Shown here: positions 62,269 through 64,000 of the stretch, piece by piece
Layout of the letters: every line of letters begins with the position of its first letter
Numbering within the stretch: position 1 is the stretch's first letter
Source of the DNA: Tridacna crocea
Lineage: Eukaryota > Mollusca > Bivalvia > Cardiida > Cardiidae
NCBI GenBank assembly: GCA_943736015.1
Contig: OX031065.1
Coordinates: 14,103,427 to 14,167,426, forward strand
DNA length: 64,000 bases
Direction of reading: 5' to 3'
Program-made: the position numbers and the translations under genes
The notes under the pieces: generated by a model
What the model saw: the letters and a program-made list of their open reading frames with translations, nothing else
Databases searched by the model: none
What the model was told of the DNA's origin: nothing

Positions 62269-63905
62269 TTACATCTTATTTAATCTTTATGGCCTACTTC
62301 TAAATTCTTCAAACAAGAACAAGATTTTTTTATCGGAAAAAGTTTCCGCAACTGCAACCGGTTGCTTCTGAATTTTATATTTTCGCGCAGCGGTTAAACA
62401 TAAAATTTGACTTATGACTCGCGTGGTCGTCAAAATTGGTTCAATGTTTTCGTCACCCTGGTAAGAAAACAGGGAAAAATTTTGTTTACCTTTCTTTGAT
62501 TTGTACAACAGGTATCGGTTGCCTCCGAAAGTGTCGAAGTTGATTTTACGATGTTACGCACAGCACGTAACAGTCACGTGTCAGCGAGATGGTCACCGTA
62601 ACCAAATCAGTGGCCCTAGTGAGAGAAAATGAAAAAGAAAAATCCGTATAATAGACTTAAGCAACCATTGTCGTATGCTATAAAATATTCCCTAAGTCGA
62701 ATTTTCATGTTTTTGCGGATACGTAAGAGGCACCTGCCAGACAGTAGACAACCTAAATGGGTTTGTTGTCAGGTATAAAAAGATTGGAAAAAAAAAAAAA
62801 TATTAGAAATTATATAAGTTCCCTCTATTTGACCTATCAAGCAACAGGTGTCGTCTGCTATGAAATGCTCCGTAAGTCAATTTTTCGCGGAGACGTAACT
62901 GACACCTATGAGACGGTAGTCAACGTAAATGGATTTGTCGTCACGGTATAAAGAGATTGGAGAAAAAAATATACAGTAAAAATTTAGTTCCTTTTGTTTG
63001 ATTTATGCAATAAGAAGCAGTTGCTACTGAAAGAGCCTTCAGTCTTTTTTTAGCCACTTGTCGCATTATTTTCTGGGGTTTTCGCATGAGCGTAACGGGC
63101 ACATATGAGACGGTAGTCAACGTAACTGGGTTTCTTGTTGTGGTTTGAAGAGATTAGAAAAATTACACTTCAGTTGCCTTTGTTTGATATATGGGTTTTC
63201 AGTGTCTTTTTTAGCCACTTGTCACATTAATTTTTGGGTTTTTTCTACACTGTACATTGATCACTTTGGCTTATTGAAAAGTTTCAATGTGCAGCATTTA
63301 TTGTGGGTCCAGTTAGAAAAGCGAATCCAGTTTAGGGCTTGGGAGGGGGGGTGCATCGAGGGTTTAAGGGAAGTAACTCTTGCAAGGGGCTTGAAAAGAC
63401 CAAAACAAGGTCTTCTGGGCCCCTATTTTCTTAAATGTTTGCCCATTTTCAGTGAAATCTGGCATGTGTGGATGGTGCATGCCTGGCAGTTTGCCAAGGA
63501 CTGCACAGCAGCCTTTAAAGACTTTAAATCCACTTTTATGCCGTTTATTTTCACTGTTTTTTATCTATAAATTAGCGCCCATTTTGGAGCGATTTTGAAG
63601 GCCTCTGATTGGCTGATGGGCCCAGCTTTGAATTTGGCTGTTGGTACCCATTCTGATTTCCTTAAAGCTTCTCTGATTGGATAATTTCAGAGAGGGAAGA
63701 GATTTGATTGGCTGATGGGAAGGGGGGGGAAATATCTGTTTATCCTTATTAACCTTTTACCACATAATGAAGCGGCTTTTTAACACCCCGAAGGCTTTTG
63801 AAAATAAACTGAGGAAAGGAGAAAATGCGGGCTACCAGCATTTTCTCCTTTTCCCACAATGTTTTCTACCCTATCAAAGAAAAAAATTGGATATTTTAGT
63901 TATTC
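62269..63905. repeat. Monomer copy 39 (type E)
   Basis: Length 1637. The same 3 bp deletion near m1249 and 1278A as copy 34, 8191 bp away; A-run 13. Confidence 0.96.
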
Positions 63906-64000
63906 TTACATCTTATTTAATCTTTATGGCCTACTTCTAAATTCTTCAAACAAGAACAAGATTTTTTTATCGGAAAAAGTTTCCGCAACTGCAACCGGTT
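63906..64000. repeat. Monomer copy 40, first 95 bp only
   Basis: Begins with the usual landmark and is cut by the window edge after m95. It has m67 G and m75 T, which fits most types but does not identify one; block IV order would predict type B'. Confidence 0.95.

Larger units (their letters stand above)
50799..63905. repeat. Higher-order repeat block IV: second five-monomer unit D-C-E-B'-A, 1.6 rounds
   Basis: Copies 32-36 (50799-58992) are followed by 37-39 (58993-63905) in the order D-C-E. Copies 33 and 38 share 1040T, and 34 and 39 share a 3 bp deletion near m1249 and 1278A; both pairs are 8191 bp apart. Copies 32 and 37 are 8194 bp apart because of homopolymer differences. The constituent monomers are not those of block I, so the five-monomer period arose with different members. 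The block runs out of the window. Confidence 0.9.
1..64000. repeat. Satellite array: 39 head-to-tail copies of a ~1.64 kb monomer plus a partial copy
   Basis: The same segment recurs without interruption, always in the same orientation. The landmark at the start of each copy (TTACATCTTATTTAATC) is found at 1, 1638, 3277, 4915 and so on to 63906, with spacings of 1637-1641 bp. Copies differ by a handful of substitutions and by homopolymer lengths: an A-run near m520 of 9-13, a G-run near m1073 of 6-9 and a G-run near m1453 of 7-10. Neither end of the array is in the window. Such homogeneity is typical of satellites kept uniform by unequal exchange and gene conversion; a centromeric or pericentromeric location is plausible but not shown. 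Because the array fills the window, there is no gene-free gap to describe separately. Confidence 0.99.

Overview
The whole 64 kb window is one uninterrupted head-to-tail satellite array. A monomer of about 1.64 kb (1637-1641 bp) is repeated 39 times, and 95 bp of a 40th copy runs off the right edge. I find no conventional protein gene, tRNA, rRNA, snRNA gene, transposon or unique spacer, and no edge of the array. The sequence is A/T-rich. Positions written m1 to m1637 are offsets within the monomer and equal the window coordinates of copy 1; the phase (m1 at window base 1) is arbitrary. All variant calls were made by eye.

The organism is a eukaryote, probably an animal with a CpG-methylated genome, but I cannot name the species. 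The reasons are the large homogeneous satellite with higher-order repeats, consensus sites for metazoan-type factors (NF-Y CCAAT, NFI, CACGTG), and the fact that about half of the differences between copies look like deaminated CpG.

The array is nested on three levels. (1) About two thirds of the monomer (m81 to about m1075) is made of roughly six very diverged subrepeats averaging about 167 bp. The rest (m1076-m1637) is a different, non-repeated module with two G-runs, an NFI palindrome, a TATA element, three CCAAT boxes, an AATAAA and a strong hairpin. (2) This composite is the 1.64 kb monomer. (3) Monomer variants are arranged in higher-order repeats.

Layout: copies 1-13 (1-21293) are 2.6 rounds of a five-monomer unit of 8.19 kb. 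Copies 14-19 (21294-31129) are irregular with a hint of two-monomer alternation. Copies 20-22 (31130-36048) are a local run of near-identical monomers. Copies 23-25 (36049-40964) are singletons. Copies 26-31 (40965-50798) are an apparently exact duplication of a three-monomer unit of 4917 bp. Copies 32-39 (50799-63905) are 1.6 rounds of a second five-monomer unit of 8.19 kb with a different composition.

Open reading frames recur in every copy but are by-products of the repeat: nearly all begin at TTG and their frames flip with homopolymer length. A function, if any, would be structural (centromeric or other heterochromatin) or through satellite transcription from the promoter-like module. That is inference.
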